Numbered from the stretch's first letter, positions 13,601 to 23,600 are shown. The stretch is 64,000 bases of DNA from Sanguibacter keddieii DSM 10542 (GCF_000024925.1 NC_013521.1:3720001-3784000), one strand, 5' to 3'. Notes: a model not told the origin generated them from the sequence alone. Translations and numbers: made by a program.

Positions 13601-14307
13601 CCGGTCGGACCGGTGATCGCGTTGGTGGTCGTCGAGAGGTTGGTGAGCACGGTCCCGAGGTCGGTCGTGAGCGTCGAGACCACGGGGCTGGTGAAGATCA
13701 GGGTGCCGTCGGCGATCTGGTAGTCGCCGGTCGCCAGCGCGTCGCCGACGGACTCGGCGTTCGCGGAGAGGGCTCCGAGCTCGACGCGCAGCTGGGAGAT
13801 GAGTCCCTGCGTGATCGGCGCGACCCCGGCCCTGCCGAGCAGCTGGGTCACGTCGACGGAGGCGTTGTCCTGCGGTCCGCGACCACCTACGGCGATGGCC
13901 CCGTCCTGCGTGATGGCGCCGGACGCGGCGTACGACGCCTCGTCGCTCGTGGTGGCGTACTGCTCGAGGGCACCGACGGCGATCACGCCGTTGGGCCCGA
14001 ACAGCTGGACGCCGCCGCCGAGGTCGATGCCGAGGGTGTTGAGGACGGAGAGCTGGAGCGGGCTCGCGACGGTGCCCGGCGCGCTCGGGTCGGCGCTGTA
14101 GGCGGGGGCGAGGCTGGCGATGCCGTCGAGGTTGATGGTCCCGCCGCCGCTCACCACCCGCCCCTCGGCCTCGGCGCTGTCCGTCTCGAGCGCGGACGCG
14201 GGCGTGACGAGCGACCCGATCATCACCAGGCCGACCGTCGCGACCATGGCGGCGAGCCGCCGCCCGACCGTCCTCGTGCGCTGCCGCAGCGTGTTCTCGT
14301 GATGCAT
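4615..14307 (-). CDS. Giant LAxTG-anchored surface protein: choice-of-anchor-G-like head plus 27 Ig-like repeats
   Basis: This 3,230-residue protein has a signal peptide ending near PASA (residue 39). A unique head of about 500 residues begins AEAEGRVVSGGG and resembles the actinobacterial 'choice-of-anchor G' family. Twenty-seven tandem Ig-like repeats of about 93 residues follow (about 546-3059), each with the core PDGTWT-TFPG-GTY-ATQ. Then come a C-terminal domain (about 3060-3160), a Gly/Ser-rich spacer, LARTG at 3195-3199, a membrane helix and an RRRR tail. LAxTG is the motif used by class E sortases, so it should be covalently attached to peptidoglycan and project outward as a stalk; adhesion is inferred. 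ATG 14307 has GAGGGG upstream, and the frame continues to 14553 without likely coding sequence. It is divergent from the LuxR-type regulator at 14644. Confidence 0.93.
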   Translation of the reverse strand: MHHENTLRQRTRTVGRRLAAMVATVGLVMIGSLVTPASALETDSAEAEGRVVSGGGTINLDGIASLAPAYSADPSAPGTVASPLQLSVLNTLGIDLGGGVQLFGPNGVIAVGALEQYATTSDEASYAASGAITQDGAIAVGGRGPQDNASVDVTQLLGRAGVAPITQGLISQLRVELGALSANAESVGDALATGDYQIADGTLIFTSPVVSTLTTDLGTVLTNLSTTTNAITGPTGSLGSLLPGIANGLVTPLANALRPLTAGLVNVTNVNLTAGLNVNLNTALSAITAQPLTSPDSAVSINFATGEVRADIARLIANSQGGPYDGTLNNLAPNTEILSTDLIQAALDGAVGTILDQVPALLVNTATGTLNSTAMSLRLTANAAVGSGVLAVPLVNIDLTVNGTVGQFLGLPGAGAPTIDARRTSALGLVPIGTLLTPILGVVTGTLLPAIVTPLANAITGVGILDTAFRPLVTTAGTALAPVVGVINQVLSITANVQEAGDFTAPGGFDDGAFTQRAVSIDLLPLLGTPLAEVDLASATVRSAVIPAVEVAITAPADGDVLTVPSSGATVDLAVTGTGEIGADVSVAAPGLTTQTTTVAPDGTWTVTFPAAGVGSYAITATQDADGEVSTAVVNVSVEVGEIDDVTITAPTDGTVVTVPVGGTTDVLVTGSGQIGASVVVALPGQTSQTVTVQPDGTWTATFVGVGAGSYDITATQAVGNQTSSAETTVVVDEVLAVGITLPAPGTVLTVPDVADTTTLTVTGTGDPGADVVVSVSGQADQTVPVGPGGTWSATFTGVGVGDYTVTATQTVGDQTTDATTDVSVVVGVVADVAITLPTDGAVLTVPDAGSLVDVAVTGTGEVGADVLVTLPGWPDQSTTVGADGTWTVTFPGVELGARTITATQTLGSSTSVAAVDITIEVGDVDDVTITAPTDGQVITVPAGATSPLVTSGAGQIGASVVVSVTGQPDQTVTVGPDGTWTATFPALPEGTYTVTATQDLGDGSTATVTVEIDAVTPVVVTAPVDGSTTTVPTGETTDLVTTGTGEAGADVLVSVTGQTDQTVPVSPGGTWTATFPGLGAGDYTVTAAQVVGDQSTTSSATVSVVEAEPVVITAPGDGDVLTVPVGGSTDLVITGSGEIGAQVVVAASAAGQLTTTVGPDGTWTVTFPFLGAGPRTVTATQTVGDLVTDDEITVDIVAVPAVTITAPTDGTVVTVPVDGTTDLLVTGTGAVDASVLLTVPGLADQTVTVGPDGTWTASYTGLGEGSYPVTATQTVGTQTTTVTVAVEVTEVDALTITSPADGAVLYTSTGQPVGLVVEGTGEVGASVTVSVSGQPDRVTTVDADGTWGVTYSALGAGAYSFVATQLVGDQLSSQTVDVDVVEVDPVAITAPLDGDVVTVLPGGSTDLEVTGTGEIGAEVVVSVTGQDDQTVTVGPDGTWTATFLGLPEGAYEVAAAQLVGDLPTVALVTVTVEAEAVDAVTITAPLDEAVLNVAAGETTDLVVTGSGDVGAEVVVSVTGEVDQTVTVEADGTWTATFPGIGEGTYTVGATQTVGDDVTDAAVTVVVDGVDAATITAPVDGAVLTAPAGGTADLTVTGAGDPGAEVVVSVTGEVDQTVTVEPDGTWTATFPGLAEGAYTIDVTQTVGGVTSSDSVTVEVDGVESATITAPLDGEVVSVPAGETTDLEVTGTGDPGAEVVVSVTGEEDQTVTVEPDGTWSATFPGIGEGEFDVTVTQTVGDQTTTETVTVVLDGVDAVTVTAPVDGSLVGVPTGETVDLDVTGTGDIGAEVVVTIDGEGDQTATVGPDGTWTVTFPGLAAGTYEATATQTVGGVTSVETVTVEVVDVDELTVVEPVDGDVIGVAVGGTTDLEVTGTGDVGADVVVTVTGQDDQTVTVGPDGTWTASYTGLGEGTYAITATQTVAGLVSTVELTVEVDGVDQVAITAPTDGTVYSVPLDGSTDLVVEGTGDVGADIIASIPGQPDQETTVGPDGTWTVTFPGLEVGTYEVTASQLVAGQLSTAEVSVEVEVGTIEQVTITAPVTGDVITVPEGDTTDLVVSGTGEVGGEVVVSIPGQDDQVATVEPDGTWTVTFPGLGEGTYTATATHTAEGQTNTAVVTVEIDGVVPVTVTDPADGDVLTVPVGGTTTLVVTGTGDPGADVLVEVSGQPDQTVEVGPDGTWTATFPGLPADSYDITVTQTVGDQTTVVELTVEVDAVEAVTLDEPADGDTLAVPAGETTDLVASGTGDPGAEVEVTVTGQPAQTVTVEPDGTWTATFPGLGEGTYTVTVSQTVGDQTTSESVTVEVDGVDLVTVTAPAGGSSLPVVEGGTRDLVVSGTGDAGAEVVVSVEGEDDQTVTVQPDGTWTATFPGIGAGTYEITASQTVNGLDSSATLTVTVDEFEAVVVLTPADGDVVGVPEGETLDLDVTGTGDPGAEIVVSIPGQPDQTTTVEPDGTWTVTFPGLPAETYEVTVTQTVGDQTTTETITVEIDGVVQVAVTAPTDGSDLPVVADGTRDLVVSGSGDIGAEVVVSVDGQTDQTVTVQPDGTWTATFPGIGEGTYEITATQTVNGQTSTQTVTVTVTEEVDVLEAVAILTPEDGDTIVVPAGETVDLDVTGSGEPGADVAVTVEGQGDQTVTVQPDGTWTATFPGIGEGTYEITATQTVGGQTTTDTITVVVDEVAPVAIVTPADGDVFRALTSDGVDLVVTGTGDVGADVVASLSGAEDQTGTVGPDGTWTVTFPGLPEGTHEVVASQLVGDQSTSDTVTVEVDTVDDVVITSPADGEVFDLPDGSDTVDLPVVGDGEVGADVLVSVEGQDDQTVTVQPDGTWTADFPGLGIGTYDVTATQTVDELTSTDEVAVEVALEIQEISPVIITSPADGTVLRVPPGEVTDLVIEGEGFAGADIEVTATGQEDLATTVAEDGTWTATFADVPTGTYAITAWQMADGTVTNDSIVLVVDDAEIVDVDITSPLDGDVLAAPEGGTTQLVVVGTGEPTADVVVTVPGQEPVPTVVSDDGSWTVTFPEIGAGAYTVLATQTIWDETSTDLVNVLVESEVSGVGAPFATVKFPLLVRGTGMVQEVYGTDFVPGETVSGEVRSTPLPLAPAVADAEGNVTLTFLVDEDFEVGTHQVFLTGSESGPLGPDQLATGFVVIDATDGVIVGPDGSVITLPGGWMPGGSGGSGAWGGNGSGSGPLARTGADDLAVGLLSGTLLLLVGGGMLAVRRRRTGA
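5133..12672 (-). repeat. 27 tandem Ig-like coding repeats (about 276-290 bp each)
   Basis: Every unit codes for one Ig-like domain of 90-97 residues with shared blocks at the same places: ITAPxDGxV at the start, VTGTGExGADVVV in the middle, DGTWTATFPG, then YxVTATQTVGDQ and VTVEVDGV at the end. I counted 27 units by the DGTW/DGSW motif. The most central units (roughly 6.3-9.8 kb) are the most alike and share blocks of near-identical bases, while the first and last units are more diverged, a pattern typical of expansion by unequal recombination. The array is likely to vary in length between strains and to be misassembled by short reads. Confidence 0.93.
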
Positions 14308-14643
14308 GTCAGTGTCCCCTCGTGACCATTTCCGCCGAGCGCCGCACAGACCGTCGCTGGCGTACGTCCAGGTCGTCTCTGACCTGGTCGCACGCGCGCT
14401 CCGGGCGCGTCGCCTCCTCATGGTCGGGTCCTCGTGGCGCGGGATGCGCGGCCAGCGAGAGGGGCTGCGGTTAGCCCTGTGGATCCGTGCGGGAACCCGC
14501 ACGTTCTGCGGTGCTCTTGCGGTTTTCTCCCCGGGCCCCGCAGTATTGATCAACGACGGCGCGCACCGTCTTCACGGTCGACCGGCCCCGGATCGAGGAT
14601 GTCTGGGTGGCCTGCGCGCCCGTCGTCGTCGAAGGGGGGTTCG
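14308..14643. promoter_or_regulatory. Divergent intergenic region between giant surface protein and LuxR regulator
   Basis: The 336-bp gap contains the leader of the minus-strand gene, including GAGGGG just before ATG 14307, and the ribosome binding site GAAGGGGGG at 14629-14637 of the plus-strand gene. A weak plus-strand promoter candidate is TTGCGG (14517-14522) and CAGTAT (14541-14546) with 18 bases between. No convincing palindrome was found. Both genes probably start here, so shared control is possible but is not shown by the sequence. Confidence 0.4.
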
Positions 14644-17460
14644 ATGAACGACAACGGTGGACGCACGGCGTCCGAGGGACGCGACGGAGGGGGTTCGCGG
14701 CAGCTGGACGCCGCGGTCGAGGCGATCGTCAAGGCGGGGCCGCACTCCGGCCTGCTGGTGGTCGGTCCGAGAGGCATGGGCAAGTCGACGCTGGTCGACG
14801 CCCTCGAGCAGTCGCTCGACGGGGTCGTCATCCGGGTCCGCGGCCTGCGCAACGTTCCGACGGTCCCGTACGGTACGGCCGTCATGGCCCAGTCCGCCAT
14901 GGCGTCGGCGCTCGGGCTGCCGACCGTGGGAGCGGCAGACGACGTGGAGGCGGTCCGGCGCGCTCTGTCGCGCCGCGTCCCCTCAGGTGATGCCCTGGAC
15001 GAAGAAGTCTTCGAGGCCACGATGGCGAGCGCCTTCGAGCAGGCGCTGCGCCTCACGGCCGGTCAGGCGCCCGTCTACCTGCTGGTCGACGACGTCGACC
15101 ACGTCGACACGGCGAGCCGTGTGCTGTTCGCCCGCCTCGCCGCGCGCTCGAGCGCCCTTCCGGGCGGGGTGGTGTGCACGGCCACGCGCGAGCACGACGT
15201 ACCAGAGCTGCACGACTTCCGCCGTCTCGAGCTCAAGCCGCTGACGGTGCCCGAGGTCGTGGAGGTGGCAGAGACCACCCGCGCGCTCACGCCGCCCGCC
15301 TCGATCGCCCAGCGCCTGCTGGACCTCACCGACGGCCGCCCGGCGGTCGTCCAAGAGCTGGTCGACCAGCTCTCGGCGGCCCAGCTCCTCGGCTCCAGCC
15401 TCGTACCGACCACCGAGCCGCTCGGCGACGCCGCCCGAGCCGCGGTCTCCGACCTCCTCGGTGAGCTGCCACCGCCGACGCTCGAGGCCCTGCACCTCGT
15501 GGTCGCCTCGGGCACCCGCTCGACCGACCTCGTGTCACGGGTCCTCGTCAGCATCGGGGCCTCCCTCGAGGACCTCGTGGACGACGGTGCGCTCGTCGGC
15601 CGCGCCGGCGTGGTCCGTCCCGCGAGCGGCCTCCTCGAACGGCACCTGCGCGCGACCACGACGAGCAGGGTCCGACGACGCGCAGCCCAGGCCGTCCTGG
15701 ACTCGTGCGTCGGGCACCTCGACGCGACGCAGGAGGCCTTCAGCCGCGCCGTCGCGACCTCCGACACCCCGGGGGCCTCGACCTGCCTCGTGCCGGAGCT
15801 CGTCGGGCACGCGCTCCGCGTGGTGCGCTCGAGCAGCAGCCGCGAGGCCGGCGACCGGGCTCGCCGGCTGCTCGCCGCGGCGTGGCCGCACTGCACGCCC
15901 GAGGTCCGCGGGATCCTGTGCGCCGCAGAGGCCCAGGTGGCGCTCCACGACGGGTACCTGGACGATGCCCTGGCGATCGCGCGAGCCGCGATCGACGGCT
16001 TCCCCGGCGGCCCGGGGCGCGTCGCGCTGGCACGGGTGGTGCAGAACGCGAGCCTCGTGTCGGCCGAGGCCGTGTCCGCGAGCCTCGCCCTCGACACCCT
16101 CGACCAGGCCGACCCGTCGGAGCAGCACGAGGCCGAGGCCTTCACGGTCGAGACCTCGCTGATGCTGCTCGCGGTCGGGCGCCCGGTCTCCGCCCAGACG
16201 CTCGTCGAGCGCCTGGGCGACCGCCGCACGACCTTCTCGGACGAGCTGCGAGCCGAGCTCGACTACGTCCTCGCCCGCACCGGTGCCTCCGCCGACGGTG
16301 TGGGCGCGGCGGACGCCCTGCACCGCTGGGCCGAGGTCCGGGCTGCGGCCCCGACCGACCGGGTGGCGCCGGGCGAGATCACCTCGTGGGGGCGCTCCCC
16401 CTGGGAGGCGGTCGGCCTGTTCCTCTACGCCCTACGGCACGAGGGGGAGGTGCAGAGCGCCCGCGCCGTGCTGACCGACCTCCCGGGGACGGCCCGCTCG
16501 CGCTACGAGCGCCTGCTCTTCGACCTCAACCACGCGATGATCGAGTTCGCCCGGGGCAACTACCTGCTGGCCGTGCACCACGTCGAGAAGATGTCGCAGA
16601 TCTCGGACCTCGGGTCCTTCGCGACCTCGCTCCGGGTGGGCGTCCGGGTGGGCAGCGCGGTCGCGGGCGACGTGCGCGGGCCTGTCGACGCCTTCCTGCA
16701 GCCGTCGCTCCCCGGGCACACCGTCGCGGGCGGTCTCGGCCCGACCCTGCTCGACGTGCGTGCCGAGACGACGCGCGGGGTGTACTTCCTCGCGGCCGGC
16801 GAGAGCGACCAGGCGCTCGAGCACCTCGAGCAGGCGCACGCCTCGCTGTTCCTCGACGACGACGAGCGGTCCGCCCTGCCCGACGCGATGGCGGTGGTCG
16901 TCCTCCCGGTCGCCCTCGCCCGTGCCTACGTGGCCGAGGGCCGGACCGAGGACGCGCGCCGCGTCGCGCCCGGGTGCGACTCGCTCATGGGTCACGCGGC
17001 GTGGATGTCGGCGGCTGCGCAGGACCTGGTGGACGCGGTCCTGCGGACTCCTGCGGGCGAGGCGGTCCAGAGCACGGAGCGGGTCACGGCGTGGTCGACC
17101 GACGAGCGGCTCTCCCGCCCGGCGCGCGACCACCTCCGTCAGGTGCTCTCTGCCCCGAACGGCGCGCGGCCGGAGCCGCTCCCGCGGCGGCGCCCGGGCT
17201 GGCAGACAGAGCGTCCCGAGCGGGCTGCGGTGCCGCTCGAGGTGCGGTCCGTGCTGTCCGACCGGGAGCTCGAGGTCGCGCTGCTGGTGGCCCGGGGGAT
17301 GCGCAACAAGGAGATCAGCGCGCAGGTGTTCCTCTCGGTCCGCACGGTCGAGGCGACGCTGACCCGGGTGTTCCGCAAGGTCGACGTCCGCTCGCGCACC
17401 GAGCTGGTGTCGCGCCTCGGCGGCAGCACGGCTGTGCTCTCGGGGGACGTCGCACGCTGA
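14644..17460 (+). CDS. Large ATP-binding LuxR-family transcriptional regulator (LAL-like)
   Basis: The 938-residue protein has a Walker A motif GPRGMGKS at 41-48 and a Walker B-like segment YLLVDDVDHVD near 140-150. A long helical, TPR-like middle follows, and a C-terminal LuxR-type helix-turn-helix at about 868-930 (LSDRELEVALLVARGMRNKEI). This is the layout of STAND/LAL regulators such as MalT: ATP binding and an inducer are thought to drive oligomerisation and promoter activation. ATG 14644 was chosen for its GAAGGGGGG ribosome site. The divergent neighbour is the giant surface protein, a natural but unproven target. The inducer is unknown. Confidence 0.88.
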   Translation: MNDNGGRTASEGRDGGGSRQLDAAVEAIVKAGPHSGLLVVGPRGMGKSTLVDALEQSLDGVVIRVRGLRNVPTVPYGTAVMAQSAMASALGLPTVGAADDVEAVRRALSRRVPSGDALDEEVFEATMASAFEQALRLTAGQAPVYLLVDDVDHVDTASRVLFARLAARSSALPGGVVCTATREHDVPELHDFRRLELKPLTVPEVVEVAETTRALTPPASIAQRLLDLTDGRPAVVQELVDQLSAAQLLGSSLVPTTEPLGDAARAAVSDLLGELPPPTLEALHLVVASGTRSTDLVSRVLVSIGASLEDLVDDGALVGRAGVVRPASGLLERHLRATTTSRVRRRAAQAVLDSCVGHLDATQEAFSRAVATSDTPGASTCLVPELVGHALRVVRSSSSREAGDRARRLLAAAWPHCTPEVRGILCAAEAQVALHDGYLDDALAIARAAIDGFPGGPGRVALARVVQNASLVSAEAVSASLALDTLDQADPSEQHEAEAFTVETSLMLLAVGRPVSAQTLVERLGDRRTTFSDELRAELDYVLARTGASADGVGAADALHRWAEVRAAAPTDRVAPGEITSWGRSPWEAVGLFLYALRHEGEVQSARAVLTDLPGTARSRYERLLFDLNHAMIEFARGNYLLAVHHVEKMSQISDLGSFATSLRVGVRVGSAVAGDVRGPVDAFLQPSLPGHTVAGGLGPTLLDVRAETTRGVYFLAAGESDQALEHLEQAHASLFLDDDERSALPDAMAVVVLPVALARAYVAEGRTEDARRVAPGCDSLMGHAAWMSAAAQDLVDAVLRTPAGEAVQSTERVTAWSTDERLSRPARDHLRQVLSAPNGARPEPLPRRRPGWQTERPERAAVPLEVRSVLSDRELEVALLVARGMRNKEISAQVFLSVRTVEATLTRVFRKVDVRSRTELVSRLGGSTAVLSGDVAR

Positions 17461-17470
17461 CCCGAGCCGG

Positions 17471-17493
17471 TGTGGCCTGGGACACACTATGCT
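17471..17493 (+). promoter_or_regulatory. Crp/GlxR-like site and -10 element upstream of acsA
   Basis: TGTGGCCTGGGACACA (17471-17486) matches the outer TGTG-N8-CACA of Crp/GlxR operators of actinobacteria. It is followed at once by TATGCT (17488-17493), a fair -10 hexamer. No good -35 is visible. Control of acetate activation by cAMP-responsive regulators is known in related bacteria; here it is only inferred from this site. Confidence 0.4.
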
Positions 17494-17547
17494 CGACCTG
17501 GGACGAAGGTCCCTCGCACCAGCGTCGATGCACACCGGAGGTATGCC

Positions 17548-19536
<1,989 letters not shown>

Positions 19537-19557
19537 CCGCACCGCCCTCGTCCCCGG

Positions 19558-19590
19558 GGCCGCGTCTCCCGTTCGTCACGGGACGCGGCC
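19558..19590 (+). terminator. Hairpin after acsA
   Basis: GGCCGCGTC plus CCG pairs with CGGGACGCGGCC, with a two-base bulge in the left arm. It starts 21 bases after the acsA stop. The next gene's ribosome binding site (GGGGAGGA, 19593-19600) is immediately downstream, so the hairpin could either end the acsA transcript or reduce expression of the next gene. Confidence 0.5.
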
Positions 19591-19607
19591 TCGGGGAGGA
19601 TGGACTC

Positions 19608-20504
19608 ATGAAGCCTTCTGAGTCGTCCGCCACCATCGACACCCTCGTCGCCGCCGCCGTCGCCGCCGGTTCTGGCGACGGAGCGGGCTCCAAGGAGTCT
19701 GCGATCGCCTGGGGCGCGCTGTGGCGCACGGTCCTCGAGCTGCCGCGGTGGTTCTTCGTCAAGGACGCGTCGGGCACGATGCGCCCCGGCCTCGTGACCT
19801 TCAACGGCGAGTCGGCGGTCCCCGCCTTCACCGACATGGCGCGCGCGATCGCCTTCGCCGACGGCGGCCGCGGCGGCACCAACGCCGTCTTCGCCTCCCC
19901 GCCGCGGGACGTCCTCCAGGCGGCCGGAGCGATGGAGCAGAGCGGGGTCGGGCTCTTCGCCTTCGACGTGCAGGACACGCCCTTCGGTGCCAAGCCGTCG
20001 ATGCTCAGCACCCTGCTCGAGGACCTCGGCCGCCTCAAGGCCCGCACGGCCCAGACGCCCGCCGGCACGGACGACACGCAGGACTCGACCATCGTCGACG
20101 AGCTCGCCGCCAGCGCCCGCGCCACCCCGGGCGACGCCGCGGCCCAGTCGGCCCTGTGGGAGGCGGTGTTCGGCCTCCAGCACTGGTACTTCGTGCCCCG
20201 TGGACCCTCGCAGACGCCGCTCGCCGTCAAGCACGACGCCGGGCCGACGCTCGTGGCCTTCACCTCGGCGGCCCGGGCCTCGGCCTTCGCCGCACGGCTG
20301 CCCGAGGACGAGACGGTCCCGGCCGAGGAGCGCGCGGCTGCCCCGACCGTCGTCGCGGTGCCGACCGACGCCGTCGTGGGCTACGTCGAGGCGCTCGTCG
20401 AGGCCGGCGTCGCGGTGCTGCACGTGGACCCCTCGAACGGCGCGTTCTCGGTCGCCGCGTCGTCGCTGCGCGCCGTGCACGACCGGGTGGTCGGCGAGGG
20501 CTGA
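19608..20504 (+). CDS. Unknown protein with an internal duplication, weakly SseB-like
   Basis: The 298-residue soluble protein has two related halves. ALWRTVLELPRWFFV (from about residue 36) matches ALWEAVFGLQHWYFV (about 183), and each is followed by a segment like LVTFNGESAVPAFTD or LVAFTSAARASAF. That second segment recalls the N-terminal domain of SseB-family proteins, where a strand is followed by a 'vFTs' turn, but the match is weak. No signal peptide, membrane helix or catalytic motif is evident. ATG 19608 has GGGGAGGA eight bases upstream. It lies between acsA and putA, with no evidence that it acts with either. Function unknown. Confidence 0.8.
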   Translation: MKPSESSATIDTLVAAAVAAGSGDGAGSKESAIAWGALWRTVLELPRWFFVKDASGTMRPGLVTFNGESAVPAFTDMARAIAFADGGRGGTNAVFASPPRDVLQAAGAMEQSGVGLFAFDVQDTPFGAKPSMLSTLLEDLGRLKARTAQTPAGTDDTQDSTIVDELAASARATPGDAAAQSALWEAVFGLQHWYFVPRGPSQTPLAVKHDAGPTLVAFTSAARASAFAARLPEDETVPAEERAAAPTVVAVPTDAVVGYVEALVEAGVAVLHVDPSNGAFSVAASSLRAVHDRVVGEG

Positions 20505-20606
20505 GGGGCGCCGGGCGCCTCGAGCCCGAGGGTCCGAGGAGGCCGCGCAGGCAGCACCGCGCGTGCTGTGTTCCGCGCACCCCTGCGCGTCCTTCACACT
20601 GGTGCC

Positions 20607-23600
20607 ATGTCCCTCTCTCTCACTCAGCTCACGGACGACGCCGCCACCCTGGCGCGCACGTGGATGGCGGCCACAGCCGCTGGTCAGACAGCGGCAGAGC
20701 GCCGCACCACCCACCGCCTCGCGCAGCTGGTCTCCGACCCTGCCGGCCTCGAGTTCGCCGTCCGGTTCGTCGACCGGGTGGCCCGTCCCGACGACCTCCA
20801 GGTCGCCGCCCACGAGCTGGCCGAGCTCCGCTCCGTCGCCTCGGCACCGGGAGCGTTCCTCAACCCCGTCGACAGGCTGCTGGTCACCGCCGGCACCATC
20901 GCAGCACCGTTGCTGCCCGGTGTCGTCGTCCCCGCCGCGCGGACCCGGCTGCGCCAGCTCGTCGGGCACCTCGTGGTCGACGACGGACCACGCCTGGCCA
21001 AGCACATCGCCAAGGCCACGGCCGACGGCTTCCGCCTCAACATCAACCTGCTCGGCGAGGCCGTCCTCGGCCAGCAGGAGGCCGGCCACCGTGCCGAGCG
21101 CATCCTCGCGCTCATCGCCCGCCCCGACATCAGCTACGTGTCGGTCAAGACCTCGGCCGTCGTGTCGCAGCTGTCCACCTGGGACACCGCGGACAGCACG
21201 GAGCGCGTCCTCGAGACCGTCCGCCCGCTGTACCTCGCGGCCAAGGAGCGCGGCACCTTCATCAACCTCGACATGGAGGAGTACCACGACCTCGACCTCA
21301 CGGTCGCGGTGTTCCTGCGGCTCATGGAGGACCCGGAGCTGCTCGGCCTCGAGATGGGCATCGTGCTGCAGGCCTACCTGCCGGACTCGGGCGCGGCGCT
21401 CGACGTCCTCACCGAGGCCGCGACGGCCCGTCGCACCGCGGGCGGCGCACGCGTCAAGGTGCGTCTCGTCAAGGGCGCCAACCTCGCCATGGAGAAGGTC
21501 GACGCCGAGCTGCACGGCTGGGAGCAGGCGCCGTACGACACCAAGCCCGACGTCGACGCCAACTACGTGCGCGTCCTCGACCGCGCGCTCGACCCGGCGC
21601 GGACCGACGCGGTGCGCATCGGCGTCGCCAGCCACAACCTCTTCGACGTGGCGCTGGCGCACCTCATGGCCTCCGACCGCGGCGTGAGCGAGGCGCTCGA
21701 CGTCGAGATGCTCCAGGGCATGGCCCCGGCGCAGGCGCGTGCCGTGCGTGACGCCGTCGGCCAGGTGGTGCTCTACACGCCCGTCGTGGCCAAGAAGGAC
21801 TTCGACGTCGCGGTCTCGTACCTCGTGCGCCGCCTCGAGGAGAACTCGGCCTCGCAGAACTTCGTGCACGCCCTGTTCGCCGGTGACGAGACCTCGGGCG
21901 AGCACGCCGAGGGCGGCACGCCGATGGACCACCAGGAGCAGGCGTTCCGCGACTCGGTCGCCGCGAGCGAGACGGTCTCGACGACGCCTCGCCGTGCCGA
22001 GCGCCCTGCCCCCGCGACGCTCGTCGCGGGCCAGCCCTTCGTCAACGCGCCCGACACCGACCCCGCGGTCGAGTCGGCGCGTGCCTGGGCGCACGTCGTC
22101 GTGTCCCCCGAGACCGCCGCACGGCTCGCCGCGTCGGTCCCGGAGGCGACCGTGCTGGCCGTCCCCGCCGACGTCGACTCCGTCGTCGCCCGGGCCGCCG
22201 AGGTCGCGGGCACGTGGCGCGCCACGACCGGCGCCCAGCGCCGGGAGGTGCTCCTCACGGCAGCCCGCCTGCTCGAGGAGGCTCGGACGGACCTCGTCGG
22301 CACCATGGTCCACGAGGCCCGCAAGACCGTCGGCGAGGCCGACCCCGAGGTCAGCGAGGCCGTCGACTTCGCCGCGTTCTACGCGGAGTCTGCCGCGCAG
22401 CTCGACGAGGTGCCCGGCGCGACCTTCACGCCCGAGGGGCTCACCGTGGTCACACCGCCGTGGAACTTCCCGGTCGCGATCCCGCTCGGCTCGGTCCTCG
22501 GCCCGCTCGCCGCCGGCTCCCCCGTGATCATCAAGCCGTCGCACGTGACGCCGCGCTGCGCGGCCGTCGGTGTCGACGCGATCCGGCGCGCGCTCGTCGA
22601 GCACGGCTACGAGGCAGACCTCGTGCAGCTGGTCTCGGCCGACGAGGGCGAGGTCGGGCGTCGTCTCGTCACGCACCCGGAGGTGTCGCGCGTGGTGCTC
22701 ACCGGCTCGATCGAGACGGCCGAGCTCTTCGCGGGGTGGCGCCCCGACCTGCACGTCTTCGCGGAGACGTCGGGCAAGAACACGCTCGTCGTGACCGCGG
22801 CGGCCGACATCGACCTCGCGGTCAAGGACATCGTGCGCTCGGCCTTCGGCCACGCCGGGCAGAAGTGCTCGGCGGCGTCGCTCCTCGTCCTCGTCGGCGC
22901 CGTCGGGCGCTCCGCCCGTCTGCACCGCCAGCTGGTCGACGCCGTGCGGTCCCTGGCCGTCGGACCCGCGACCGAGCTCGCGACCACCACGGGTCCGCTC
23001 ACGGTCGAGCCGGGCGAGAAGCTGCACCGTGCGCTGACGACCCTCGACGAGGGCGAGCGCTGGGTGGTCGAGCCGCGCGAGGTCCCCGGGACCGACCACC
23101 TGTGGACGCCGGGCGTCAAGGCAGGCGTCCAGCCCGGCTCGTGGTTCCACCTCACCGAGGTGTTCGGCCCCGTGCTGGGTATCGTCCGTGTCGACACGCT
23201 CGACGAGGCGCTCGAGGTGCAGAACGCGGTGTCCTTCGGCCTCACCGGTGGGATCCACTCCCTCGACGAGGCGGAGATCGCGCACTGGCTCGAGAACGTC
23301 CAGGTGGGCAACGCGTACATCAACCGCCACATCACCGGGGCGATCGTGCAGCGCCAGCCCTTCGGCGGGTGGAAGGCGTCGGTCGTCGGACCGGGTGCCA
23401 AGGCCGGCGGCCCGAGCTACGTCGCGCAGTTCGGCGACTGGTCGGACGACGCCTCCGTCCCCGACCGCACGTCCGCACCGGAGGAGTGGCTCGCGTGGGC
23501 CGCGGCCGACGACGCGGCGTGGTGGGAGCGCGAGATGGGCGTCGAGCACGACCCGACAGGTCTCGACTCGGAGTCCAACGTGCTCCGCTACCGCCCCGTC

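Noticed and set aside
4528-14325. Plus-strand open frame of 3,265 codons opposite the giant surface gene
   Set aside because: Its repeats are the reverse image of the Ig-like repeats, its composition is extreme (Asp, Gly, Arg, His), and it has no domains, signal or ribosome site. It is open only because of codon bias on the other strand.
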